Assembly (NCBI GenBank): GCA_902623255.1
Contig: CACNSY010000011.1
Coordinates: 1-37,779 of the forward strand
Source of the DNA: an uncultured Alphaproteobacteria bacterium
Lineage (GTDB): Bacteria; Pseudomonadota; Alphaproteobacteria; HIMB59; GCA-002718135
Direction of reading: 5' to 3'
Length of the DNA stretch: 37,779 nucleotides
The number at the start of each line of letters is the position of its first letter. The first letter of the stretch is position 1. The position numbers were made by a program, and so were the translations under genes. The notes beneath the pieces were generated by a model. The model searched no databases. It was not told the DNA's origin and saw only the letters and a program-made list of their open reading frames with translations. Of the stretch, positions 16,005 through 24,186 are shown in pieces.

Positions 16005-17277
16005 AAATAGTTTAGAAAATATTAAAAAGAATTTACAATTAATTAATCCTCTTCAAAGAATGATTAATTCTGAAGGGTTAAATAATACATTTGATATACT
16101 TAAAAAAAACAACCCAAATTTAATTATTCATGAATTTAATAGTGGAGATAGGGTTGAGGATTGGGAGGTGCCACAAAGTTGGGAAGTTAAAACTGGACAA
16201 ATGATTGATAAAGATGGAAAAATAATTGCATCAATAGAGGAAAATATTCTTTTTGTTGCACCATATAGTGAGCCAATTAAAGGTTGGTTTAGCAAAGATG
16301 AAATTAAAAAACATTTAATGACTAGAGAAGATAGACCGAATGATTTTTTGTTAGAACACAGAAATGCATATGATTATAATCTTAAAAGTTGGGGAATAAC
16401 ACTGCCATTTAATTTATGGAAAAATCTACCAAACGAAAAATATTTTATTGAAATTGATGTTTCGTGGAAAAAAAATTCTATGAAAGTTGGTGAAGTATTT
16501 ATTAAAGGTAAAACCAGTGAAATAATTTGCTTAACAGCGCATATAGATGAACTATGTAATGATGATCTTGTAAGTTGTATAGTTGCTTTAGAATTCTTTA
16601 ATGAATTGATAAAAATAAAAGATCTAAAATATAGTTATCAACTCTTACTGTTTCCTGAGTTATTTGGCCCAATATTTTATTTAAATAGATTCAAAAAATT
16701 AATAGATAATTACAAAGGTATGTTAAATTTAGAAACTGTAGGTTCAGGTGAAAATCTATGTTTAAAACAATCAATAAATGGAAATAGTGATTTAGATTAT
16801 ATTATGAAACTTACTTTAAAAAATTTACAATTAAAATTTAAAGAATTAGACTTTTTTGCAGGTTATCTTAATGATGAAAAAATTTTTTCTTGGCCAAGTT
16901 TGGGAATTGATAGTATCGCTATACAAAGATACCCATTTAATGAATATCACACTTCATCAGATACAATTGATATAATAAATTATAAATATTTAAGTGAAAT
17001 TTTAGAAATATTAAAAAAATTTACTTTTGTACTTGAGAATGATTATATTCCAGAATATGTAAATTTTTTTCCACCTTGGCTTACAAAAAGAGGATTGTAC
17101 ATTGATAAAATAGATAGACCAGATTTAGATAAAAATAAATTTAATAATCAATTACTTTATTCTATAAATGGAAAAAATAAATTATCAGAAATTTGCTATA
17201 AACATAATTTAGATTTTACAGAGGTATATAATTATTTAGACTCATTTATTGAAAAAGATTTACTTAAAAAGTCATAA
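15997..17277 (+). CDS. DUF4910/DUF2172 aminopeptidase-fold protein with C-terminal winged helix
   Basis: This 426-residue protein matches the DUF4910 family layout, in which an M28-like zinc-peptidase fold carries an embedded DUF2172 domain. Family marks are the early R-V-E-D-W-E-V-P-Q-S-W near 52-62, the putative zinc ligands H182 (T-A-H-I-D-E) and D189 (C-N-D-D-L), the acidic F-P-E-L near 219-222, and H318 in N-E-Y-H-T-S-S-D-T. Residues about 385-425 form a small helical, winged-helix-like tail. Such proteins recur in bacterial polysaccharide loci, but their substrates are not established. The canonical H-x-C-H-P-x-x-A-N-D-N motif is H-I-D-E-L-C-N-D-D here, so activity is uncertain. There is no signal peptide. 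The next gene starts at the last base of its stop (TAATG). Confidence 0.75.
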   Translation: MSENSLENIKKNLQLINPLQRMINSEGLNNTFDILKKNNPNLIIHEFNSGDRVEDWEVPQSWEVKTGQMIDKDGKIIASIEENILFVAPYSEPIKGWFSKDEIKKHLMTREDRPNDFLLEHRNAYDYNLKSWGITLPFNLWKNLPNEKYFIEIDVSWKKNSMKVGEVFIKGKTSEIICLTAHIDELCNDDLVSCIVALEFFNELIKIKDLKYSYQLLLFPELFGPIFYLNRFKKLIDNYKGMLNLETVGSGENLCLKQSINGNSDLDYIMKLTLKNLQLKFKELDFFAGYLNDEKIFSWPSLGIDSIAIQRYPFNEYHTSSDTIDIINYKYLSEILEILKKFTFVLENDYIPEYVNFFPPWLTKRGLYIDKIDRPDLDKNKFNNQLLYSINGKNKLSEICYKHNLDFTEVYNYLDSFIEKDLLKKS

Positions 17278-18830
17278 TGAAAATTTTATTTCAAGCTAGT
17301 GAATATTCATTAAAATATCAATATTATTCTGCAGAAGAAATTTTAAAAACAAACCCTAAATTTGAAATTGGTTTTTTAATAAAAAAAAATATTAACAAAT
17401 TATTACCAAATTCAAAAAATTTTTTTTTTAATCGTTTTATTATTCCTGATATTTTAAATTTTAAACCTAAAGGTATAATTAATTTTAAATTACTTGAAGA
17501 ATTTGAAGAAAAAATTGAAGATGCTAGTATTTGGAGTATAATTTCCAGTGATAGGCAATTAGGTGGTTCTTTCTCCCATGGTTCAATAGGTTATGACATT
17601 CCTTTTTCAAAAAATAGAGAATTACTTTTAGAGTTTTTTTGCTATTTAATAAACTCATATAGAAAAATTTTTAATGAATTTAAACCAACAATTTTTGTTC
17701 CAGCAATTGCAATGAGCAATGTTAGTGTTAAAATATTAGAAGTCATATGTTTAGAACAGGGTGTAAAATATTGTCTTCCTGAAACTTTGAGAATACAAAA
17801 TTACTGTTCAATTTCATCAACTTCACAATTAAAATTTCATAAAATAGAAAATAGTTATAAAAAAATTTATGAAAATAACAATTATAATTTTTCTTCATCC
17901 ACATATGATTTATATAAATCACTTACTAATCAAATTTATCCTAAAAATTACTTTGATGACAACTTAAATAAAAAAGCATTATCTGAGTACAAATTTAATA
18001 ATTATGTATTTAATGTTTTGTTTATTTCATTTATTTTTTTTTTAAAGATTTCATTAGATATATTTAGATTTATAAAAAATATATTTCAATTTATATTCTT
18101 TAGAAAATATATAGTTAATTCAAATTTTAATATTTTTAGAAAATTATATTTTAGATACAGATTATCACTTCAAAAAATAATACTTGGATATCCAAATTAT
18201 TATAATAAATTTTTAAAAAACGATAAATACATTTATTATCCTCTAATGTCTCAGCCTGAATATTCTGTTAATATTTTAAGTAATTGGTATATGAATCAAC
18301 TGAATTTAATAGAAACAATATCCAAAAATTTACCTTCTGATTGGTATTTATATGTTAAAGAACATCCGGCAACCTTAAATGATAGGTTAAGACCTAAAAA
18401 TTATTTTAAAGATATTAAAAAATATCCAAATGTAAAACTAATAAATACTTCAATTGATAGTAATATTTTAATACAGAATTCTAATATTGTAATATGTTCT
18501 TCAGGTACTACTGGTTGGCAGACTATATTAAATAGGAAACCTTTGATTGAATTAAGGGAAAATATTTGGACTATTTTAAATTTGTCAACAGTTTGTTATG
18601 ATATTTATGATTTCAAGAAATATTTTAAAAAAGAATTAATCAGACATAAAAAAGATAAAAAAGAAGAATATAAAAATAAATTATTATCATATTTAGAGTC
18701 AGTTAAAATGAATAGTTTTACACTTACATATCCAGAAGTTTTCTTTTATGATAAGGTTGGAACAAAGAAAGAGTTTAAAAAATGTGGAATTGAGTTTGCA
18801 AAATTTTTATTAAAATATTTAAATAGATGA
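17277..18830 (+). CDS. GT-B-like surface polysaccharide biosynthesis protein
   Basis: This 517-residue protein has a C-terminal half resembling capsule-synthesis/CDP-glycerol glycerophosphotransferase-type GT-B folds. Y-V-K-E-H-P is at 359-364, then a strand-loop I-Q-N-S-N-I-V-I-C-S-S-G-T-T-G-W-Q near 399-415 and N-R-K-P-L-I-E-L at 419-426, equivalent to the nucleotide-site S-S/E-A region. A hydrophobic, aromatic-rich stretch at about 242-278 may associate with the membrane. The N-terminal half is not recognisable to me. It probably transfers a sugar or polyol phosphate in glycan assembly, but donor and acceptor are unknown. It overlaps the ABC transporter gene by 4 bases, suggesting linked assembly and export. 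Confidence 0.6.
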   Translation: MKILFQASEYSLKYQYYSAEEILKTNPKFEIGFLIKKNINKLLPNSKNFFFNRFIIPDILNFKPKGIINFKLLEEFEEKIEDASIWSIISSDRQLGGSFSHGSIGYDIPFSKNRELLLEFFCYLINSYRKIFNEFKPTIFVPAIAMSNVSVKILEVICLEQGVKYCLPETLRIQNYCSISSTSQLKFHKIENSYKKIYENNNYNFSSSTYDLYKSLTNQIYPKNYFDDNLNKKALSEYKFNNYVFNVLFISFIFFLKISLDIFRFIKNIFQFIFFRKYIVNSNFNIFRKLYFRYRLSLQKIILGYPNYYNKFLKNDKYIYYPLMSQPEYSVNILSNWYMNQLNLIETISKNLPSDWYLYVKEHPATLNDRLRPKNYFKDIKKYPNVKLINTSIDSNILIQNSNIVICSSGTTGWQTILNRKPLIELRENIWTILNLSTVCYDIYDFKKYFKKELIRHKKDKKEEYKNKLLSYLESVKMNSFTLTYPEVFFYDKVGTKKEFKKCGIEFAKFLLKYLNR

Positions 18831-20602
18831 TTTTATTATTTAATAAATTATATAAAATTTTTTTAGTTGTTATCAAAACTCCTTTTTTTGAAAGGATTAT
18901 ATTTTTTAACTTTTTTAGCTCTTTCTTAACTGTTTTGGGAATACCATTATTGGTACCGGCTCTTCAATTTCTTCAGAACCCTGAAATAAATGTATCAAAT
19001 AACTTTGTTTATTACTTAAAAGCGATATTTAATTTCATTAATTTAGAGCTGAGTTTTCATTCAATTATTATTTTTGCAGCATCATTAATATTATCTGGAC
19101 AGTTATTAATTCTCCTAATTGAGCTTTTTAGTAAAAAAATTCAAATAAATTTAAATAAAGAATATATGAACAAAATGGTTAATTTTTATTACAGGGTTGA
19201 TTGGTCTTGGATGTTAAAAGATACAGGTGGTAAATTTCAATCAACTTTAAGCAGGGAAATTTTTGCAACTACTGAAACACATCTAGATTCACTGAGGTTT
19301 GTAACAAATATTTTTCAAGTAGTCTTTTTTTCAGTTTCTGCATTTTTCATATCTATACAAGGCTCTGTCTATGCAATATTTTTACTTCTAATAATTTTTA
19401 TAATTAACAGTTTATTTTCGAAAAAATTAAATTTTATCTCAAAAATTAATAATGAAGCTAATATTAATTTATTATCACTTGTGAATTCAATAATTATAAA
19501 TAAAAAATTTTTAAAATCATCCAAAAATTTTGAAAATTTTTCAAAATTTATTTCTAATAAAATAGTAGAAGTTAATAAAACTGAATGGAAATTATCTTTT
19601 ATTGATGGATCTTTAAGAACTTTTAGTTATCTATTTGGAGTAAGTTATATGATTATTATTTTTATATTTCATCAATCTTTGAATATAGGATTTAATCAAA
19701 TAATAGTTTTATTATTAATTTTTTCTAGGTTAATTCCAACATTTACACAATTAATTTCAAATTACAACAGAGTCATTGAAAGATTACCTATTTATGACTC
19801 AGTAAACAACAGAATAGAGAAAATGAAATCCAATTTTGAAAAATTTGGAACTTCTAAAATTGATATGGATAGTGAAATTATATTTAAAGATGTTAATTTT
19901 GATTATGGTAATAATATTCCAGTTTTAAAAAATATTAACTTATCACTTAAACCAAAACTTTTCACAATCATTTATGGGCCATCTGGATCAGGAAAATCAA
20001 CTATTTTAGACTTGTTCCTTGGTTTATTAAAACCTACTAGTGGCAAAATAAGTATTCAGAATTTAAATTTAAATAATGCTGATTTAGATGATTTTAGAAA
20101 AAATATTGCTTATGTAAGTCAAGATACAACATTTATCGAAGACTCTATATTATTCAATTTAAAACTTTCAAACAATAATATTTCCAATGAAAAAATTTAT
20201 GAAATTTGTAAAGAGGTTCAAATTTACGACTTTATAAAAACACTACCACATGGATTTGATACGAAAATTGGAGAGGAAGGTGTAAATTTATCTGGTGGTC
20301 AAAAGCAAAAATTAGCAATAGCTAGGGCATTGCTAAACAATCCAAAAATTTTAATATTAGATGAAGCAACCAGCAATCTTGATTTTAATTCTGAAAAGAA
20401 TATTAATGAAATAATTATTAAGCTTAAAAATAAAGTTACTATATTAGTTGTCACTCATAAATTTTCCTCTTTAAAAGATTCCGATTTAATATATTTTATT
20501 CAAAATGGAAGCATTTCTGAATTTGGTTCATATAATGAATTGATTGAAAAAAAAGGTAATGTATATCAATCATATAAAAATTTTAATTTAAATAATGAAT
20601 AA
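18827..20602 (+). CDS. ABC transporter, fused permease-ATPase (PglK/MsbA-like flippase)
   Basis: This 591-residue half-transporter has an N-terminal membrane domain (about 20-330, six helices) and a C-terminal ATPase. The Walker A motif G-P-S-G-S-G-K-S-T is at 384-392, Q-loop Q432, signature L-S-G-G-Q at 488-492, Walker B I-L-I-L-D-E at 508-513 and switch H544. All nucleotide-site residues look intact. Size and layout match homodimeric exporters such as PglK and MsbA, which flip lipid-linked oligosaccharides or lipid A across the inner membrane. As the only transporter in the window, it is the likely flippase for the glycan made here, replacing a Wzx protein. The start at 18827 is an ATGA overlap with the previous gene; the 3' end overlaps the next gene by 8 bases. 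Confidence 0.85.
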   Translation: MILLFNKLYKIFLVVIKTPFFERIIFFNFFSSFLTVLGIPLLVPALQFLQNPEINVSNNFVYYLKAIFNFINLELSFHSIIIFAASLILSGQLLILLIELFSKKIQINLNKEYMNKMVNFYYRVDWSWMLKDTGGKFQSTLSREIFATTETHLDSLRFVTNIFQVVFFSVSAFFISIQGSVYAIFLLLIIFIINSLFSKKLNFISKINNEANINLLSLVNSIIINKKFLKSSKNFENFSKFISNKIVEVNKTEWKLSFIDGSLRTFSYLFGVSYMIIIFIFHQSLNIGFNQIIVLLLIFSRLIPTFTQLISNYNRVIERLPIYDSVNNRIEKMKSNFEKFGTSKIDMDSEIIFKDVNFDYGNNIPVLKNINLSLKPKLFTIIYGPSGSGKSTILDLFLGLLKPTSGKISIQNLNLNNADLDDFRKNIAYVSQDTTFIEDSILFNLKLSNNNISNEKIYEICKEVQIYDFIKTLPHGFDTKIGEEGVNLSGGQKQKLAIARALLNNPKILILDEATSNLDFNSEKNINEIIIKLKNKVTILVVTHKFSSLKDSDLIYFIQNGSISEFGSYNELIEKKGNVYQSYKNFNLNNE

Positions 20603-21839
20603 AATAATTAAATGTAGAATTTGTAATAACCCAAATCTTGTTAGTATTTTGAAACTAGGTAAGTTTTCACTAACTGGGATATTTCCTAAAGAAAAAAATC
20701 AAAATATTACCAGAGGTAATTTAGAATTAGTTAAATGTCATGATGAAGAAAATTCATCATGTGGGTTGGTGCAATTATCAGAAAATTTTGACTTAAATGA
20801 AATGTATGGGGATAATTATGGCTATAGATCAGCTTTGAATAACTCTATGGTAGATCACTTAAAAAGTATTATTAGTGATATAACAAAACATATTTCTTTA
20901 AAGAAGGGTGATTTAATTATTGATATAGGAAGTAATGACGGTACCACATTATCTTTTTATGATCAAAATATATACGACTTGGTAGGAATTGATCCAACAG
21001 CCTATAGATTTAAACAATACTATAATGAAAACATTAAAATTGTCTCTGATTTTTTTTCTAAAGACATAATCGAAAAAAATAATTATTTTAATAGGGCAAA
21101 GATTATAACATCATTTGCTATGTTTTATGATTTAGAAGATCCTATAGAATTTGCAACTACAATCTCTAAAACTCTTGATGAAAAAGAAGGTATTTGGGTA
21201 TTTGAGCAGAGTTACCTCCCTTCTATGTTAAATCAAATGGCTTATGATACAATATGTCATGAACATTTAGAATATTATTCTTTAAAACAAATTGAATGGA
21301 TATGTAAAAAATCAAATTTAAAAATTATAGATGTTGAGTTAACAAATACAAACGGTGGAAGTTTTTTAGTAAAATGTGCTCATATTAACTCTAATTTAGA
21401 TGCTAATAATCAAAAAATACAATCTGTAATAAAAAGAGAACAAGCTCTTGGAATTAATGATTTAGAAATTTATGAAGTTTTTAAGAAAAATATTGAATCA
21501 TTAAAAAATGATCTTATTAAATTAATTAAAAAAATTAATAATAATGGTCACAAGGTTTATGGGGTAGGTGCTTCAACTAAAGGTAACGTGATATTGCAAT
21601 ATTGTAATTTTAGTAGCCAAGATATTGAATATATTTGTGAGGTTAATAGTGATAAATTTGGATCATTTACACCAGGTACAAATATACCAATAGTAGATGA
21701 GAAAGAAATTAATATTGGTAAAGATGATTACTTAATAATTCTACCTTGGCATTTCAAATTTTTTTTCTTATCTTCTGATCATTATAAAAATAAAAATTTA
21801 ATTTTTCCTTTGCCCAAAATTGAAATAATTAAAACATAG
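20595..21839 (+). CDS. Sugar C-methyltransferase-type SAM enzyme (NovU/TylC3-like)
   Basis: This 414-residue protein shows the three-part layout of deoxysugar C-methyltransferases. First is an N-terminal zinc site (C7, C10, C48, C56) with L-G-x-F-x-L-T-G-I-F-P; next a Rossmann SAM domain with D-I-G-S-N-D-G-T at 110-117 and the family signature Y-G-D-N-Y-G-Y-R-S near 71-79; last a C-terminal domain with V-Y-G-V-G-A-S-T-K-G-N near 320. I-C-H-E-H-L-E-Y-Y-S near 220 is the catalytic-region H-E-H motif. Family members methylate a carbon of a keto-deoxysugar, usually C3 or C5. The protein is full length. The target sugar is unknown. The GMD-like SDR gene starts 6 bases downstream and could act on the methylated product. 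Confidence 0.85.
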   Translation: MNKIIKCRICNNPNLVSILKLGKFSLTGIFPKEKNQNITRGNLELVKCHDEENSSCGLVQLSENFDLNEMYGDNYGYRSALNNSMVDHLKSIISDITKHISLKKGDLIIDIGSNDGTTLSFYDQNIYDLVGIDPTAYRFKQYYNENIKIVSDFFSKDIIEKNNYFNRAKIITSFAMFYDLEDPIEFATTISKTLDEKEGIWVFEQSYLPSMLNQMAYDTICHEHLEYYSLKQIEWICKKSNLKIIDVELTNTNGGSFLVKCAHINSNLDANNQKIQSVIKREQALGINDLEIYEVFKKNIESLKNDLIKLIKKINNNGHKVYGVGASTKGNVILQYCNFSSQDIEYICEVNSDKFGSFTPGTNIPIVDEKEINIGKDDYLIILPWHFKFFFLSSDHYKNKNLIFPLPKIEIIKT

Positions 21840-21845
21840 TAGTTA

Positions 21846-22748
21846 ATGAAAAAAGTAGCATTTATTGTGGGTTCTGATGGTCAGGATGGAAAAATTTTGT
21901 ATAGTAAAATTTATCAAACTTATGACAGTATAATACTTATCAATAAAAATAATTATGATCTTAGTAAAGAATTAGTAATACAAAAATTAATAAAAAAACA
22001 TAAACCAAGTAATATTTTTTATTTTGCAGCTTATCACAATTCAGCAGAAGAAGAGCAAAAAAACAATTTTTTTTTTATTAAAAACTCATATGAAGTAAAT
22101 TATAAATATCCTTTATATTTTTTACAAGCAATAGATAAATTTCATAAAGAATGTAAATTTTTTTTTGCATCATCTTCTTTAATTTTTAAACCATCAAAAT
22201 TAAGAGTTAATGAAAATTCTATAAGAGATCCTAGAGAAATATATTCATATTTTAAAAATGAAACTATGAAGCTGTGTAAGTATTATAGGGACAACAAAAA
22301 TATTTTTGTTAATGTGGGTATATTATTTAATCATGAGTCAGAATATAGAAAAAACACCTATCTAAGTAAAAAAATTATCTTACATGCAATAAAAAATTAC
22401 AATGGATCAAAGAAAAAGTTAATTCTAGGAAACTTAAACTCCTTCATTGATTGGAGTTATGCGTACGATATTATAGATGCAATATTGCTTATGAATAATC
22501 TAAAAAAATCAAGTGATTTTATAATTTGCTCTGGAAAGAAATATTCTATAAAAAATTTTGTTGAATATACTTATAGTTATTTAGGATTAAATTATAAAAA
22601 ATATGTTAAACTAGATAAAAAAATTTTATTTAGAAAACCTGAAATACGAATTGGGAATTATTCAAAATTAAAAAAAGCAACAGGTTGGAGACCAAAAACA
22701 AACTTAAAAGAAATGATCGAAAAAATAGTTGATTCACAAATAAAATGA
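21846..22748 (+). CDS. GDP-mannose 4,6-dehydratase-like SDR with altered catalytic motif
   Basis: This 300-residue extended SDR begins with G-S-D-G-Q-D-G at 9-15, the nucleotide motif of the GMD/RmlD-like group. It has A-S-S-S-L-I-F at 108-114, the Y133-x-x-x-K137 pair and R-x-x-x-Y-L-S-K-K-I near 172. GMD dehydratases have S-S/T-S-E-M-F/Y at the first of these, so the catalytic glutamate is leucine here, and the protein is 20-60 residues shorter than usual GMD. A 4-ketoreductase or epimerase role on a nucleotide sugar is more likely than dehydration; this is inference. A-T-G-W-R-P-K-T near the C-terminus is the usual SDR sugar-enzyme ending. It follows the C-methyltransferase, as ketoreductases often do in deoxysugar routes, and overlaps the GT2 gene by 4 bases. 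Confidence 0.75.
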   Translation: MKKVAFIVGSDGQDGKILYSKIYQTYDSIILINKNNYDLSKELVIQKLIKKHKPSNIFYFAAYHNSAEEEQKNNFFFIKNSYEVNYKYPLYFLQAIDKFHKECKFFFASSSLIFKPSKLRVNENSIRDPREIYSYFKNETMKLCKYYRDNKNIFVNVGILFNHESEYRKNTYLSKKIILHAIKNYNGSKKKLILGNLNSFIDWSYAYDIIDAILLMNNLKKSSDFIICSGKKYSIKNFVEYTYSYLGLNYKKYVKLDKKILFRKPEIRIGNYSKLKKATGWRPKTNLKEMIEKIVDSQIK

Positions 22749-23485
22749 AATATCAAAATATTTTAATCTTTATTCCTACATATAACGAAAAAAATAATGT
22801 TAATTTAATTTATAGTAAAATTAGGTCTTTAATTAAAGACATTGATATCTTATTTCTTGATGATGCATCTCCAGATGGAACAGGTAAAATATTAGATAAT
22901 ATATCAAAAAAAGATCAAAAAGTTACAGTTATTCATAGAAATTCAAAAAATAAAGGTATTGGAAGTGCTCATATAGAAGGAATACATTTCGCTTATTCAA
23001 AGTCTTATGACTATCTAATTACTATGGATTGCGATTTATCCCATTCTCCTGAATTTATTATAAAATTTATTGAAATAAAAAATAATGCTGATGTTGTTGT
23101 TGGTACAAGGTTCCAAAATAATAATAGTATTGAAGATTGGAATTTATATAGAAAATTACTCACAAAATTAGGTCATTTAGCATCTGTAATTTTTTTGGGT
23201 TTGCCATATGATACAACTGGAGCTTTTAGGCTGTATAATTTAAATAAAATTGACAAATCATTTCTTAATCTTATTAAATACAAAAGATACTCTTTCTTTT
23301 TTGAAAGTCTATATATTTTGTCATATAATAAGTATAAAATTGTAGAGATACCAATAACCTTACCATCAAGAGTATATGGTGAGTCAAAACAAAAATTTAG
23401 TGATGTTTTTCTTGGTATAAGAAATCTTTTTTCAATATTTATATCAAGAATAATTTTTAGTAAAAAATACAAAATAAAATCATGA
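22745..23485 (+). CDS. Polyprenol-phosphate sugar synthase (DPM1-like GT2)
   Basis: This 246-residue family 2 glycosyltransferase has P-T-Y-N-E at 11-15, D-D-A-S-P-D-G-T at 39-46 and the metal-binding D-C-D-L-S-H-S-P at 95-102, matching polyprenol monophosphomannose synthases. Y-D-T-T-G-A-F-R-L-Y near 155-165 and R-V-Y-G-E-S-K near 208 are also typical. It lacks the C-terminal GtrA-type membrane helices that some homologues carry. Family knowledge: such enzymes transfer a hexose from GDP- or UDP-sugar to polyprenyl phosphate on the cytoplasmic face, making donors for GT-C enzymes. The polytopic protein at 24173 is a plausible user. ATGA overlaps at both ends tie it to its neighbours. Confidence 0.88.
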   Translation: MKYQNILIFIPTYNEKNNVNLIYSKIRSLIKDIDILFLDDASPDGTGKILDNISKKDQKVTVIHRNSKNKGIGSAHIEGIHFAYSKSYDYLITMDCDLSHSPEFIIKFIEIKNNADVVVGTRFQNNNSIEDWNLYRKLLTKLGHLASVIFLGLPYDTTGAFRLYNLNKIDKSFLNLIKYKRYSFFFESLYILSYNKYKIVEIPITLPSRVYGESKQKFSDVFLGIRNLFSIFISRIIFSKKYKIKS

Positions 23486-24186
23486 TTGATAATTTTAAGG
23501 AAACAAAAGATAAAAAAGAATGGGACTTTTATTGGTCTAAAAAAAAATCAAAAGTAATTTATGATTTTATTGCTTTCTTTTATAGAATTCTATTAATTAG
23601 ACCCTCATTAAATTATCATATTAAAAAATTTTATAAAAATAATTCATATTTGCTTCATGCAGGTTGTGGTGGAGGTCAGGTTGATAAATCAATTTCAAAA
23701 AATATGAATATTTGTGCTATCGATATATCTGATAAAGCTCTCGAATTATATAAAAAAAATAATATTTCAAATAAAGAAGTTATTCATGGATCTATTTTTA
23801 AAACAAACTTTCAAGATAAAAAATTTGATGGAATATATAATTTAGGAGTTATGGAACATTTTGAAATTAAAAATATAAATAAAATTTTAAAAGAGTTTAA
23901 CAGAATTTTAAAAGATGAAGGAAAAATCATAATGTTTTGGCCACACAAAAATGGAATAAGTGTAAATTTTTTAAAATTTCTAAAATATATTTTCAAAATT
24001 CTTTTTAAATTTGATTTAAAATTGCATCCAGATGAAATTACTTATGTTACATCCAAAGAGCAGATAGAATCAATATTAGAAAATAATAATTTAAGTTTGG
24101 ATTATTATTATTTTGGAATAATGGATATGTATACACAATCAGTAATTGTTGCAAAAAAAAATCTAAACAATAATGATTATAAATAA
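23482..24186 (+). CDS. Class I SAM-dependent methyltransferase
   Basis: This 234-residue Rossmann methyltransferase has SAM motif I H-A-G-C-G-G-G-Q at 59-66, an acidic strand end I-C-A-I-D-I-S near 77-83, and the motif IV region Y-N-L-G-V-M-E-H-F at about 118-126. It has no membrane segment or zinc site. The acceptor cannot be read from sequence; in this setting a sugar hydroxyl, an amine or a lipid carrier-linked glycan is likely. It overlaps the GT2 gene by 4 bases and the membrane protein by 14 bases, so it belongs to the same translational unit. Confidence 0.82.
   Translation: MIDNFKETKDKKEWDFYWSKKKSKVIYDFIAFFYRILLIRPSLNYHIKKFYKNNSYLLHAGCGGGQVDKSISKNMNICAIDISDKALELYKKNNISNKEVIHGSIFKTNFQDKKFDGIYNLGVMEHFEIKNINKILKEFNRILKDEGKIIMFWPHKNGISVNFLKFLKYIFKILFKFDLKLHPDEITYVTSKEQIESILENNNLSLDYYYFGIMDMYTQSVIVAKKNLNNNDYK

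Noticed and set aside
17277-18830. GT-B-like protein as the missing PseG
   Set aside because: Far longer than PseG and without its characteristic N-terminal glycine/histidine motif; resembles capsule-type transferases instead.
23173-23472. 99-codon minus-strand open frame
   Set aside because: Antisense shadow of the DPM1-like GT2 gene; the sense frame has clear motifs.
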